Source: Spirosoma spitsbergense DSM 19989 (GTDB lineage Bacteria; Bacteroidota; Bacteroidia; Cytophagales; Spirosomataceae). Taken from it: DNA of 41,575 nt. The notes under the pieces were generated by a model. It searched no databases. It saw nothing but the letters and a program-made list of their open reading frames with translations, and was not told the DNA's origin. This document shows, in pieces, positions 8,404 to 17,719 of the stretch; the first letter of the stretch is position 1; each line of letters starts with the position of its first letter. Position numbers and translations under genes: made by a program. Location: the NCBI RefSeq assembly GCF_000374085.1, contig NZ_KB893570.1:131727-173301 (forward strand), in the 5' to 3' direction.

Positions 8404-9264
8404 TTATGCTTTCAGTTTGCTTTTCAAATAAGCTAAAGCAAGTTTATAGGAATCAGCTGCTGCCTCTTTGTTATAAACTGGATTACTTGGATTGGCAAAA
8501 CCGTGTCCGGCATCATACATTTTGACAGTCAGTTTCTCACCGGCTTTCTGCATGTTTTCTTCAAACGTCTTTACCGATTCTGGCGTAATACCCTTGTCCT
8601 GCGTACCGAAAAACCCGATAACATCGGTGTTGAGTGTTTTCAACTTTTCGACATCCTGTTCTGGACGGCCGTAATACATCACACAACCTTTGGCCTGTTT
8701 CCCTTCCAGCATAGCAGACTGAAGTGATAACATACCACCGAAGCACCAGCCAACGCTGGCGAATTCAGCTTTGGTACCTGCATACGTGATGCCCCCTTTC
8801 ATGATACTGGCAAGCCGGTCTTTGCTGGCGGCACTCATCAGCTTACCTGCTTCAGACGGTTCGGTAGCTACTTTGCCATCATACATATCCAGGGCCAGTA
8901 CGTTCACATCTTTCAAGTCGTTGTAGTACTTCTCAGCCTCTTTTTTGATATTATCGTTCAGGCCCCACCATTCCTGATAAACCAGCAACCATTTGTTAGA
9001 CGGTTTCTGGGCTTTTATCAGAAAGCCGCTGGCCGATTGACCATCAGGGGTTGGAAACGTAATCATTTCACCTGCGCCTTTGTAGGTGAATGGCAATGGG
9101 CTGACGTGTAACTGCTGAAACGCCGGGTTTGCTGCCAGTAACGACATATTGTTTCCAGGGGTATGGCAAACGGGGATGGTCGTTTCCCGAGTTTCTTTAA
9201 CAGGTGTTACGTAAGCCAGTAACGACATAAAAAAAGAAAGTCCGGTAATAAAAATGATTTTCAT
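8404..9264 (-). CDS. Secreted dienelactone hydrolase family protein
   Basis: This is an alpha/beta hydrolase of the dienelactone hydrolase type with a full Cys-Asp-His triad: Cys 174 in GWCFGG, Asp 223 in FGTQDKGI and His 254 in DAGHGF. The conserved Glu 98 (YQEWWGLND) that positions the nucleophile is also present. An N-terminal hydrophobic segment (IIFITGLSFFMSLLAYV) and about 50 extra residues before the hydrolase domain point to export. The substrate is not determined; family members hydrolyse enol-lactones and esters. Start ATG 9264 opens directly with the signal. It is separated from the metallophosphoesterase by about 60 bp, so they could be co-transcribed. Confidence 0.92.
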   Translation of the reverse strand: MKIIFITGLSFFMSLLAYVTPVKETRETTIPVCHTPGNNMSLLAANPAFQQLHVSPLPFTYKGAGEMITFPTPDGQSASGFLIKAQKPSNKWLLVYQEWWGLNDNIKKEAEKYYNDLKDVNVLALDMYDGKVATEPSEAGKLMSAASKDRLASIMKGGITYAGTKAEFASVGWCFGGMLSLQSAMLEGKQAKGCVMYYGRPEQDVEKLKTLNTDVIGFFGTQDKGITPESVKTFEENMQKAGEKLTVKMYDAGHGFANPSNPVYNKEAAADSYKLALAYLKSKLKA

Positions 9265-9322
9265 GCGTGCTTGATGGTTAAATGCTTTGGAGTAACAGAG
9301 CGAGTAAGCATTTAGTTATGAA

Positions 9323-10603
9323 TTAAGCTTTCACCAATTCAAAAATTGTAATCTCCGGCAAAATACCAACCCGGCCGGGATAGCCAATATAACCATAGCC
9401 CCGATTGACATACAGCCGCTGATTGCCCTGCTCATACAACCCAGCCCATTGTTTGTAAAAATACTGTGCTGGACTCCACTTAACATCCCCCAGGTCAACA
9501 CCAAACTGAGCACCGTGCGTATGACCGCTGAACTGAACGTCGATATCACCATATTTTGGCCGCACTTCGGCATCCCAATGGGTTGGGTCATGAGAGAGAA
9601 GAAGCTTGACGGGGTAGTCTTCAGTGCCTTTGTAAGCTTTGTCCAGGTTGCCTGCCCGTAGGGCTGCTGGCCCAAAACCGAGGTTCTGCACACCAATGAG
9701 CGCGATCTTATCCCCGTTCTGCTCCAGTATTTTATGCTCATCCATCAGGATATTCCAGCCCATTTGTTTGTGGGCCGCCACTACGTTTAACACATTCTGA
9801 CGCTCGGCCTGAGCACTTGGCCACTGCACATATTTACCGTAGTCATGATTACCCAGCGTTGAGTATACGCCCAACGGTGCTTTCACTTTATTGAATACGT
9901 CGATGTAGCTATTTACCTCTTCGGCGTGGCTATTCACCAGGTCGCCGGTAAAAAACACGAGGTCGGGCTTTTGGCCAAGCAGTATTTCCACTCCTCCACG
10001 TACCGCCGTTTTATTGAAGAAACTACCGGAGTGAATATCCGAAATCTGCGCAATTGTCATCCCATGAAATCCTGAGGGCAGGTTTTTCATGGGCAACTTG
10101 ATGCGCCGTATTCGGTAGTCATGGGCACCCGATACAATACCCCAGGTGAAGCCTGCCAGTGGAATGGCACCCACCACCAGAGCCGTTTTCATCAGGAAAT
10201 CGGAGCGTGAAATAGTATCGGTAGATGGTATGGTTTGGCGGGTTGAATCCTCAACGGCTTCACGCACTTCAGGTTTGTAAAACAAGGATACAATCCAGCG
10301 AAAGAATCGACCAATATCATCGATTAATATAATGAGTACAGCGAAGATTTTCGAGAAATAAGGAATGGCAATAACAGCCCACATAAAAGTCCGCATGTTG
10401 CGACTGATAGAATCAGGAGGTAGTAATTGCATGATTACATACAGCAACAGGGATATCGCTGTGAACCCCCAGAATGCAATGGTAATTATTCGCTGTGTGT
10501 TTTCCGTTGCGGACCGGCTAACGGTTTTGATGGCCTGAAAAACATACCAGTCAATTAACAGGAGAATGACGGGTAGAATAAAAAAAAGTACGGTCCGATT
10601 CAT
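9323..10603 (-). CDS. Membrane-anchored metallophosphoesterase
   Basis: The 426-residue protein has several hydrophobic helices in the first 160 residues (about 4-22, 41-60, 73-93, 138-158) and then a calcineurin-like phosphoesterase domain of the YkuE type. The metal ligands are complete: DIH (Asp 189, His 191), GD (Asp 221), GNHD (Asn 252, His 253), SHDP (His 338) and GHTHG (His 361, His 363). In other bacteria such proteins act on phosphorylated lipids or nucleotides at the membrane; the substrate here is unknown. It lies downstream of the RND pump gene but is separated by a long imperfect hairpin. Confidence 0.93.
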   Translation of the reverse strand: MNRTVLFFILPVILLLIDWYVFQAIKTVSRSATENTQRIITIAFWGFTAISLLLYVIMQLLPPDSISRNMRTFMWAVIAIPYFSKIFAVLIILIDDIGRFFRWIVSLFYKPEVREAVEDSTRQTIPSTDTISRSDFLMKTALVVGAIPLAGFTWGIVSGAHDYRIRRIKLPMKNLPSGFHGMTIAQISDIHSGSFFNKTAVRGGVEILLGQKPDLVFFTGDLVNSHAEEVNSYIDVFNKVKAPLGVYSTLGNHDYGKYVQWPSAQAERQNVLNVVAAHKQMGWNILMDEHKILEQNGDKIALIGVQNLGFGPAALRAGNLDKAYKGTEDYPVKLLLSHDPTHWDAEVRPKYGDIDVQFSGHTHGAQFGVDLGDVKWSPAQYFYKQWAGLYEQGNQRLYVNRGYGYIGYPGRVGILPEITIFELVKA

Positions 10604-10616
10604 AATATTAAAGAGA

Positions 10617-10704
10617 GAAAGAGCGAAAGGGTGAAAGAGCGAAAGAGTGAATCAGCTATTATACAAGCCTACCACTCTTTCACCCGTTTCTTCTTTCGCT
10701 CTCT
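10617..10704. repeat. Octamer tandem repeat forming an imperfect hairpin
   Basis: Four tandem copies of an 8-mer (GAAAGAGC, GAAAGGGT, GAAAGAGC, GAAAGAGT) run from 10617 to 10648. A partly complementary arm at 10673-10704 contains CACTCTTTCACCC and CTTTCGCTCTCT. It lies immediately after the stop of the RND pump gene and could act as terminator or mRNA-stabilising hairpin, but the purine repeat itself is unusual. Confidence 0.75.
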
Positions 10705-10713
10705 AATAAAAAA

Positions 10714-13700
10714 CTACACTAATTCTTCCTCTGGCTGTAGCTGTTCTTTCTTTTCCAGAGCGGGGTCTTTTTTGCCGAACCACTTCATCCGAATCCGCTC
10801 ATTAATCCAGTACATACAGGGTACGATAACCAGCGTTAGTACGGTAGAAAAAGTCAGACCAAAGATAATTGTCCAGGCCAGAATATTCCAGAAAACCGAA
10901 CTGTCACCACCGATGACTACATGAGGGTCGAAGTTACGGAACAGCCCAACGAAGTCAATCGTTAAGCCAAACGCTAGCGGTACCAGACCTAATACTGCGG
11001 CTGTGGCTGTCAATAGTACTGGTGTCAAACGAATACCGCCCGCGTCAATAATTGCTTCGCGCAGGGGAACGCCCCGGCCCCGTAGTTCCTCGATGAATTC
11101 GATCAGCAGAATCCCGTTCTTCACCACAATACCTGCCAGAGCAATAATACCCACCCCAGACATGATGACCGAGAACGATTTTCCGGCAATAATGAATCCC
11201 AGGAGTACCCCAATCAGCGATAACAGGATGGTCACGAATATAATCAGCGGCTTAACAACGGAGTTGAACTGCGTGGCCAGAATCAGATAGATTAGCAGAA
11301 TAGCAATACCGAACGCTGAAATCAGGAAGTTCATCGATTCCTGCTGGTCTTCCTGTTCGCCACCCATTTTGATGGTGTACCCATTCGGTACGTCCATCTG
11401 ATTGATGACCTGCTGAATCTGCGCGACTATCTGGTTGGCGTTGTAGCCCGGAACTACGTCTGAGCTAAGGGTTACCAAACGCTCCTGATTTTTACGATTG
11501 ATCTGGCTGAACGTCGTCGAGTAGCTTATGTCTGCTACAGAGGTGATGGGTACCTGCCGTAGTTGTCCACCTGCTACCATATCCCGATACACAATGTTCA
11601 GGCTCAGGAGACGATTTATCTGGCTCCGGTCGTCGGGTTTGAGCCGAACCATGATAGGGTATTCATCTTTTGCATCACGGAACCTGGACACTTCCAGCCC
11701 AAACAAAGCTGTTCTGATGGTTCCAGCTATTTGCGCGGACGAAATCCCTTCCCGTTCGGCTTTCTCCCGGTTGATATTGATAACAATTTCGGGCTTGTTA
11801 GTAATCAAATCTGACTTCAACTGGTCAATACCCTGAATGCCTGCCTGACTGATTTTCTGCCGAACCTGCTTTTCAATCGTTTGTAACTCATTGAAATCGT
11901 CGCCGGCAATTTCGATGGAAATCGGTTTACCGGTTGGTGGTCCCGTTGATTCGCGCTCCACCGAGATTTCACTGCCTGGTAGGCCACGCATAGCAACCCG
12001 TACTTTAGCCAACAGAGAATCCGTTGAGATGCCGTTCCGCTCCTCATTTCCTTTGAACGCCACCGTCACCTTCGATTTCTGTGGGGTAGCAGCCCGGTCG
12101 GGATTTTGTGGGTCACCGGCATTTTTACCCACATTCGATATAACCGAGTTAACAACTTCGGTAGCGTCATTTTCCTGCAACACCTTGAAGATCCGTTTCT
12201 CAATCACCTTCGTCACAGAGTCAGTCACCGTAGCGTCGGTACCAACCGGCATAACGTTGTATACGTAAATGTAGTCCGGTTCTCCGCTCGGGAAGAAGAT
12301 GACTTTAGGCTTAGCGATACCCGTAATAATGAACGTCAGAATCAGCAGGGCAAACGCACCAACTATCGCAAATACAGGTCTCCAACCCGTTAGTACCCAG
12401 GAAATAAGGCTACGGTACCCGTTTTTAAGGGCAGGTAACAGCCGATTCTGGAACGGGACAATCATCTTTGGCGTCAGCACATAGTGGTTGAACACGTACA
12501 AAATCAGGAAGAATACGAGCAGGTTGCCAATACCCCGATCAATCACGTAGCCAATACCAGCCAATACGGTTAAAATGATCAGCGGTCGTTTGATTTCGTC
12601 AAAATTCTGTTTGTCTTCGTGGTTATCATCCTCATGCCGTTTCATAAACGTTACGGCGAAAACGGGGTTGATTACGTAGGCCACGAATAACGATGCAAAC
12701 AGGGTCAGGATAAGCGTAAGGGGCAGAAATTTCATGAACTCCCCAACGATACCCGGCCAGAACAACAGCGGAAAGAATGGAGCAATGGTGGTTAACGTTC
12801 CCGAAAATACGGGCGCAAATACTTCCCCCGCTGCCGCTTTCACTGCCTGTTTAATATTCCAGTCTTTGTTCTCATTGAAGAGTCGGTGGGAATTTTCAAT
12901 GACCACAATGGCATCATCTACCACTAAGCCTAACCCCAGCAGGAAAGCAAACAGAACGATTGTATTCAGCGTAAAAGCCGTGCCCACTATGGGTCCAAGC
13001 ACGGGCATCATCACAAAAGCAACGAGTGCCGACAAGGGTACCGACAGGCCGATAAATATGGCATCCCGAACACCCATAAAGAACATTAAGACCAGTACTA
13101 CGAAAATGAAGCCTAATACCACCGTGTTAATCAGGTCGTTCACGTTCTCACGAGTACGCTCCGATTGGTCGGCGGTGATTTTGACGTCAAGTCCCTGCGG
13201 AAACCGGGATTCTCTGTACTCGTCAATTGTTTTCTCAATCCGGTCAGCGGCAGACAGTAAGTTAGCTCCCGCCCGCTTGATAACGTTCAGGGTAACAACT
13301 GATTTATTATCTAACCGGGCGTAGCTTTGCTGTTCCTCAAAACTATCCTGCACATCGGCAATATCACCTAGCCGAACGGTAGCGCCCGTTGCCGTACGAA
13401 TCTGTAGGTTTTGAAGTTGCGTAATGTCGGTAAACTCCCCTTTTACCCGTACCGTTCGCCGAACACCATCCACATCCAGGTCACCACCCGATATATTGAT
13501 ATTCTCGCCCTGAACCGCCTGCTGAATATCCGAAAAAGCTAAACCAGCCGACTGCATCCGGGGCAAATCCACGTTTATCTGAATTTCACGATCCAGTGCT
13601 CCTACAATATCTACCCGACGGATTTCGGGCATTCCCTCGATCACATCCTGCAAATCTTCCGCGTATTCCTTTAATTGTTTCAGCGAAAAATTACCGGCCA

Positions 13701-14154
13701 TGTTGATATTCATGATCGGAAACTCTGAGAAGTTCACATCCTGTGCCGTTGGGCCAGCGTCCAGTTTCTGGGGTAAATCGGGCTTCGCCTTATCAATAGC
13801 ATCACGAACCCGCTGCAAGGCCTCTTCCGTTTTTACATCCGGATTGAACTCAACCAGAATGACCGACACATCCTGCAACGCATTCGATTTAATACGTTTC
13901 ACGCCCGATATAGACTTTAGCTGCTTCTCGATCTGCTTGTTGATCGTATTTTCAATATCAGCAGGAGCCGTGCCCACATACACCGTGTTGATGTATACCT
14001 GTGGTATCTTGATATCGGGAAACTGCTCTTTCGGCAGGTTATTATACACGAACAGCCCACCCAGCGTAATCAGGAAGGTGAAGATGTAAATGGCCGTTCG
14101 GTTCTCAACGCACCAATTGGTAAATCCGAGGGTTTTGTACTGTTCAAATTTCAT
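10714..14154 (-). CDS. RND-family multidrug efflux pump (AcrB/HAE1-like)
   Basis: This is the inner-membrane proton-driven pump of a tripartite efflux system. The start is placed at ATG 14154 (MKFEQYKTLGFTNWCVENR), giving 1146 residues; an earlier in-frame ATG at 14187 lies inside an intergenic inverted repeat and is rejected. The proton-relay acidic pair is seen in TM4 (GLVVDDAIVVIENS, Asp 413-414). Periplasmic porter domains and the second TM half (ending in VTLVIVPCMYWI) follow. It is longer than typical pumps because of an insert between the two halves with two extra hydrophobic segments (about residues 524-561). It is the last gene of the TetR-TolC-adaptor-pump operon. Confidence 0.97.
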   Translation of the reverse strand: MKFEQYKTLGFTNWCVENRTAIYIFTFLITLGGLFVYNNLPKEQFPDIKIPQVYINTVYVGTAPADIENTINKQIEKQLKSISGVKRIKSNALQDVSVILVEFNPDVKTEEALQRVRDAIDKAKPDLPQKLDAGPTAQDVNFSEFPIMNINMAGNFSLKQLKEYAEDLQDVIEGMPEIRRVDIVGALDREIQINVDLPRMQSAGLAFSDIQQAVQGENINISGGDLDVDGVRRTVRVKGEFTDITQLQNLQIRTATGATVRLGDIADVQDSFEEQQSYARLDNKSVVTLNVIKRAGANLLSAADRIEKTIDEYRESRFPQGLDVKITADQSERTRENVNDLINTVVLGFIFVVLVLMFFMGVRDAIFIGLSVPLSALVAFVMMPVLGPIVGTAFTLNTIVLFAFLLGLGLVVDDAIVVIENSHRLFNENKDWNIKQAVKAAAGEVFAPVFSGTLTTIAPFFPLLFWPGIVGEFMKFLPLTLILTLFASLFVAYVINPVFAVTFMKRHEDDNHEDKQNFDEIKRPLIILTVLAGIGYVIDRGIGNLLVFFLILYVFNHYVLTPKMIVPFQNRLLPALKNGYRSLISWVLTGWRPVFAIVGAFALLILTFIITGIAKPKVIFFPSGEPDYIYVYNVMPVGTDATVTDSVTKVIEKRIFKVLQENDATEVVNSVISNVGKNAGDPQNPDRAATPQKSKVTVAFKGNEERNGISTDSLLAKVRVAMRGLPGSEISVERESTGPPTGKPISIEIAGDDFNELQTIEKQVRQKISQAGIQGIDQLKSDLITNKPEIVININREKAEREGISSAQIAGTIRTALFGLEVSRFRDAKDEYPIMVRLKPDDRSQINRLLSLNIVYRDMVAGGQLRQVPITSVADISYSTTFSQINRKNQERLVTLSSDVVPGYNANQIVAQIQQVINQMDVPNGYTIKMGGEQEDQQESMNFLISAFGIAILLIYLILATQFNSVVKPLIIFVTILLSLIGVLLGFIIAGKSFSVIMSGVGIIALAGIVVKNGILLIEFIEELRGRGVPLREAIIDAGGIRLTPVLLTATAAVLGLVPLAFGLTIDFVGLFRNFDPHVVIGGDSSVFWNILAWTIIFGLTFSTVLTLVIVPCMYWINERIRMKWFGKKDPALEKKEQLQPEEELV

Positions 14155-14182
14155 AATTTGTGGTCTTTTATGGTCATTGGTC

Positions 14183-14250
14183 GTCATTCTCTGTCACTGA
14201 TGGTCATTAAGTCGGTCTTCAATGAATGACCATCAATGACAGAGAATGAC
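14183..14250. repeat. 26-bp inverted repeat between adaptor and pump genes
   Basis: Arms 14183-14208 and 14225-14250 pair at 25 of 26 positions, with a 16-nt loop. The arms are built from repeated TGGTCATT / AATGACC words, and a further copy of TGGTCATT lies outside at 14171-14178. It sits inside the operon, just before the pump start, so it could tune pump expression by attenuation or mRNA processing. Confidence 0.85.
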
Positions 14251-14260
14251 AATCTAATGA

Positions 14261-15388
14261 CTAAAAACTGATAGGTTGTCCATCAACTAAATCCTGATAC
14301 CCATTGGTAACGATTTGATCACCAGACTGTAGGCCTTGTGTAACAGCAATTCGCCCATCGTAAGACTGCCCTGTTTTTATCTGCTTCGCTTTAGCTACCT
14401 TCTTTCCCCCTTCGTTCACAGCCACATATACTAACTGTCCCTGCTCTGTATTCTGAATCAGATTCTGGTCAATTACAATAGCATTTGCCATGTTTTGATC
14501 GTTGATTTTAACCTGAGCCAGCATATTCGGTTTCAGGCTATTATCAGACGGTAATGGGGCTTCAATGGTAAACGTCCGGCTCAGAGGGTCTACAGACGTG
14601 GAAACAAAACTGATCTGCGATTTCATTTCCCGGTTCAAATCGGGAAACCGAATCACGACCGGATCTCCCTTCCGAACACTACCCGAATAGGTATCCGATA
14701 CTTTAGCGACCACTTTAAGCTGGGATAGATTGATGATCCGCACCAATCCAACGCCCGGAGCAGCCGACTGCCCAACTTTTACCGAAACCTGATCGACAAC
14801 ACCCGAAATAGGTGCCGTTACGGTCGATTGCGCCAACTGTACGTTGAGGGTAGAAAGTTTTCGTTCCAGCGCTTCCTTATTGTTCTTCGCCTGTAAATAC
14901 TGGATTTCAGTACCAATTTGCTGCTTCCATAGGGCAGCCTGTTTTTCAAAAATGGTATTGGCCAGCGACAACTGCGTTCTGACTTCCGCCATCGACTCCC
15001 GCATAATCTGGTCATCAACCTTGGCAATAGCTTGCCCGGCCCGTACCCGGTCCCCTTCCTTTACGTAAACCGCCGTGACCACGCCACCCGATTTGGGCGA
15101 TACCTGCACGTTGTTCTTAGCATCGATGGTTCCCTGTAATTCAACGTAGTGCCGGAACGTGCTGGACGATACGGGAGAAACCGTTACATCTTTGACACGA
15201 GCCGTTTCCGCTTTTTTCGGATCGAGTTTGGTTACTTCCGATTCCAGCGTCTTGATTTTCGTATTCAGTTCGGCCTGCTGCGATTTCAACGCAGCCAGCT
15301 CCTCGCGCTTACCTTGTAAATCAGTCTTTTTTTCTCCTCCGCAAGCCATCAACAGACCTGTCAGGATAATAGCGTAATATGATCTCAT
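14261..15388 (-). CDS. RND efflux periplasmic adaptor (membrane fusion protein), lipoprotein
   Basis: The start is placed at ATG 15388: it opens with a lipoprotein signal (AIILTGLLMACGG, lipid Cys 16) and falls 19 bp after the TolC stop. The 375-residue protein has an N-terminal coiled-coil hairpin (REELAALKSQQAELNTKIKT), then the biotinyl/lipoyl-like domain (SPKSGGVVTAVYVKEGDRV), an alpha-hairpin, and the return lipoyl strand (APISGVVDQVSVKVGQ). A beta-barrel and membrane-proximal domain (GLQSGDQIVTNGYQDLVDG) end it. It links the pump to TolC. The extra coiled coil ahead of the first lipoyl half is a mild oddity. Confidence 0.95.
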   Translation of the reverse strand: MRSYYAIILTGLLMACGGEKKTDLQGKREELAALKSQQAELNTKIKTLESEVTKLDPKKAETARVKDVTVSPVSSSTFRHYVELQGTIDAKNNVQVSPKSGGVVTAVYVKEGDRVRAGQAIAKVDDQIMRESMAEVRTQLSLANTIFEKQAALWKQQIGTEIQYLQAKNNKEALERKLSTLNVQLAQSTVTAPISGVVDQVSVKVGQSAAPGVGLVRIINLSQLKVVAKVSDTYSGSVRKGDPVVIRFPDLNREMKSQISFVSTSVDPLSRTFTIEAPLPSDNSLKPNMLAQVKINDQNMANAIVIDQNLIQNTEQGQLVYVAVNEGGKKVAKAKQIKTGQSYDGRIAVTQGLQSGDQIVTNGYQDLVDGQPISF

Positions 15389-15407
15389 TGCTTTTTTCAG
15401 TGTATGT

Positions 15408-17069
15408 TTAATTTCCGGTGTATAATCGGCCAAGTGCCTTGTCCTGGTCAACTTTGGCAATCAAAAAGTCGTACAGCGACCCGAAGTAGTTAGTCTGCGC
15501 TTCGCGAAGGGAGGCTTCTGCATTGAGTACCTCAATACTCGACCCAACGCCTTCTTTGTATTTGATGCGAGTAACGCGCACAATTTCCTCGGCCAGGTCG
15601 CGGTTGCGCTGCTGCGTCTGTAATGTTTGCAGGCCATTTTTCAGGGTAATGCTCGACTGCCGTATTTGCAGGTCAATGGAATTGCGCAACAGTTCGCCAC
15701 TGTTCTGCGCTTTTTGGAGCGTAGCACGCTTTTGCTCAATCTGGCTCCGTTTCAGAAAGCCATCGAAAATAGGAACCTGTAAACTCAGTCCCAGCGACGC
15801 GAAATTGAGCCATGGGTCAGTAATAAGTTGGCTAATCTGAGTTCGTCCAGAGTTGTAACCATAATTAGCAAAAGCCGATACTGTTGGAAAATAAGCCTTC
15901 TGCGTCACTTCAATATCCTGTTCAGCCAGCTTAATTTGGGTCTCTAAGGTCGAATACTCAATCCGGCTCCGGTATTGAAATGTCGGATCGTCCGAAATCA
16001 AAGGCCGCAAGTCCTCTACTTCACGATCCTGTAACTGTTCGGCCAGCATAATTTCGTCGTTTATTTTTAGCCCCATCTGAAACTTCAGCAGGGTGTAACT
16101 CAATTCGATCAGGTTCTGCACATTCTGCCGCTCTGCTTTCAGGTTGTTACCCTGCACCTCAAGCCGCTGTACATCGAGTTTTTCAACAAACCCCTGCTTA
16201 TTCATCGCCTGCGTTTCGTACAGGGCCGTATCTAATCGGGCAATGTTAAAATCGAGCAGTTTAGCCCGTTCCAGGGCTACCAGCACGCCATAATAGGCTT
16301 TGGCTACCTGTTCCGCCACCAACACTTTAGAGCCTTCCAGATTTCGCTGGGCCAGTTCCCGATAGGTAGCTGCAGCGCGTAAGCCAACGTTTAGAGCAGC
16401 ACTATAAATGACCTGATTTAAAGCAACTGTTCCATTACCAGAATAAGCGACTCCGAACGCTACAACCGTTGGGGGCGCATCTGGTGCAGCATTTGGGTTT
16501 GAGAACTTAGCGGGTAGAAATGCCTTTTGAATAATCAGATTATCTGTCAATGAAGCAGTGGCAGAAATCTGGGGTAGGGCAGAGGCTTTAGTTTCCCGGA
16601 TACGCGCATCAGCACTCACCGCATCCAGTTGGCTATTCCGAACGCTGACATTCTGCCGAACGGCAAAATCAATAGCCTGCTGAAGCGTGTATGTTTGCCC
16701 GTTGGTCGCGCCACCGGTTGGTGACAGACCGTTCGGTGCCGTACCCAACCCTGAATTAAATGTTGAAATAACACCCGGCTGTAGATTTACCGGTCCTTCG
16801 GGCGTAGTCAGGGAGGGGGTACCACTCATTCCATTAGCATTAGGCTGCGACGGTACGTTCACGCCCGTACCCGGAGTCGTTCCAGGCTGGGCTACAATCG
16901 TACCGGTTGCGGCTGGTTGCTGGGCACCAGGCTGCTGCCCACTAGGGGCAGCGCCAGTGGGTTGCTGCCCGACAGATGGTTGTGTTGGTACCTGTGCTAC
17001 AGCCCCCGTCCCAAACCAGATAGTTGGAAACCAAAGCGCTGTCAGACAAAGTATACTACTTGTTTTCAT
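15408..17069 (-). CDS. TolC-family outer-membrane efflux channel with long N-terminal linker
   Basis: ATG 17069 opens a signal peptide (MKTSSILCLTALWFPTIWFG, cleavage near AVAQ 26) and gives 553 residues. Residues about 27-126 are a low-complexity Pro/Gln/Gly/Thr-rich tract (PSVGQQPTGAAPSGQQPGAQ). The outer-membrane efflux protein domain then begins at YTLQQAIDFAVRQN. Two repeats of long helices with the typical NLRAAATYREL- and QIEQKRATLQKAQ-like coiled coils follow. The channel carries substrates from the adaptor/pump across the outer membrane. Its start overlaps the TetR gene stop by 14 bp, implying coupled translation. Confidence 0.95.
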   Translation of the reverse strand: MKTSSILCLTALWFPTIWFGTGAVAQVPTQPSVGQQPTGAAPSGQQPGAQQPAATGTIVAQPGTTPGTGVNVPSQPNANGMSGTPSLTTPEGPVNLQPGVISTFNSGLGTAPNGLSPTGGATNGQTYTLQQAIDFAVRQNVSVRNSQLDAVSADARIRETKASALPQISATASLTDNLIIQKAFLPAKFSNPNAAPDAPPTVVAFGVAYSGNGTVALNQVIYSAALNVGLRAAATYRELAQRNLEGSKVLVAEQVAKAYYGVLVALERAKLLDFNIARLDTALYETQAMNKQGFVEKLDVQRLEVQGNNLKAERQNVQNLIELSYTLLKFQMGLKINDEIMLAEQLQDREVEDLRPLISDDPTFQYRSRIEYSTLETQIKLAEQDIEVTQKAYFPTVSAFANYGYNSGRTQISQLITDPWLNFASLGLSLQVPIFDGFLKRSQIEQKRATLQKAQNSGELLRNSIDLQIRQSSITLKNGLQTLQTQQRNRDLAEEIVRVTRIKYKEGVGSSIEVLNAEASLREAQTNYFGSLYDFLIAKVDQDKALGRLYTGN

Positions 17070-17688
17070 AGATAATAGGTTGTATTTCTTTTCCTTTATT
17101 AACGTACTGATTATAGACCTCAAACCCCTTCTCGGTCAGCATTCCCCGCACAAAGTGGTGTATCAGTTCAGCCTGAACATCGTGCATCGAATACTGGTCG
17201 GATGGAAAAAGGTCATGATTGAACGCGAGTTCGATTTGTTCTACGCGAAGTCGGGCCAGGATAGCTGGATTCATATCGGCACGATACAATCCCTGCAAAA
17301 TGCCTTTTTGAATATTTTCAAGAATAGATCGCATAATTTGCCCTTCCTTGTATTGTCTGAATAATGAAAAAGCCTGTGGATAGTATCGTTTTATGTCCAT
17401 CAGCAAATTAGGGCTAACCTGATCTGCATTCTTTTGCATCATATTCAGTACATTCAAAATCTCCTCAACAGGATTGGCTGTATCAGTAACCATACAGTCC
17501 ATTTCTGATTGATTTCGACTTGTTTTGTGTTGAATAACCTGGTACAAAATCTGCTCTTTATCAGAAAAATGCTGATAAATAGTCTTCTTTGAAATTCCCA
17601 ATTGCTTAGCGATTTCCTCCATAGTAACGGAGCGAACGCCAAACTTCCAGAACAACCGTTCAGCCTCAGCCAGTATTCTTTCTTTCAT
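17056..17688 (-). CDS. TetR-family transcriptional regulator of the efflux operon
   Basis: ATG 17688 gives 210 residues (an in-frame TTG lies two codons earlier). The N-terminal helix-turn-helix is canonical: ILAEAERLFWKFGVRSVTME, then IAKQLGISKKTIYQHFSDKE. The C-terminal ligand domain is variable and mostly helical, as in other TetR repressors. It is the first gene of the operon and overlaps TolC by 14 bp. By analogy with AcrR-type systems it probably represses its own operon until a ligand binds. A -7 box (TATATTTG, 17727-17734) flanked by a 7-bp inverted repeat lies just upstream. Confidence 0.95.
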   Translation of the reverse strand: MKERILAEAERLFWKFGVRSVTMEEIAKQLGISKKTIYQHFSDKEQILYQVIQHKTSRNQSEMDCMVTDTANPVEEILNVLNMMQKNADQVSPNLLMDIKRYYPQAFSLFRQYKEGQIMRSILENIQKGILQGLYRADMNPAILARLRVEQIELAFNHDLFPSDQYSMHDVQAELIHHFVRGMLTEKGFEVYNQYVNKGKEIQPIIYENK

Positions 17689-17719
17689 CAACAAATAGAA
17701 CTTTTGCTGGATGAACTCT

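Noticed and set aside
12734..13324. Open frame of about 196 codons on the plus strand inside the RND pump gene
   Set aside because: Antisense to a conserved gene; Ser/Thr/Lys-rich composition is typical of an antisense translation.
14155..14187. Upstream in-frame ATG for the RND pump
   Set aside because: It starts within the intergenic inverted repeat and the extra residues are made of repeat sequence; ATG 14154 gives the conserved N-terminus.
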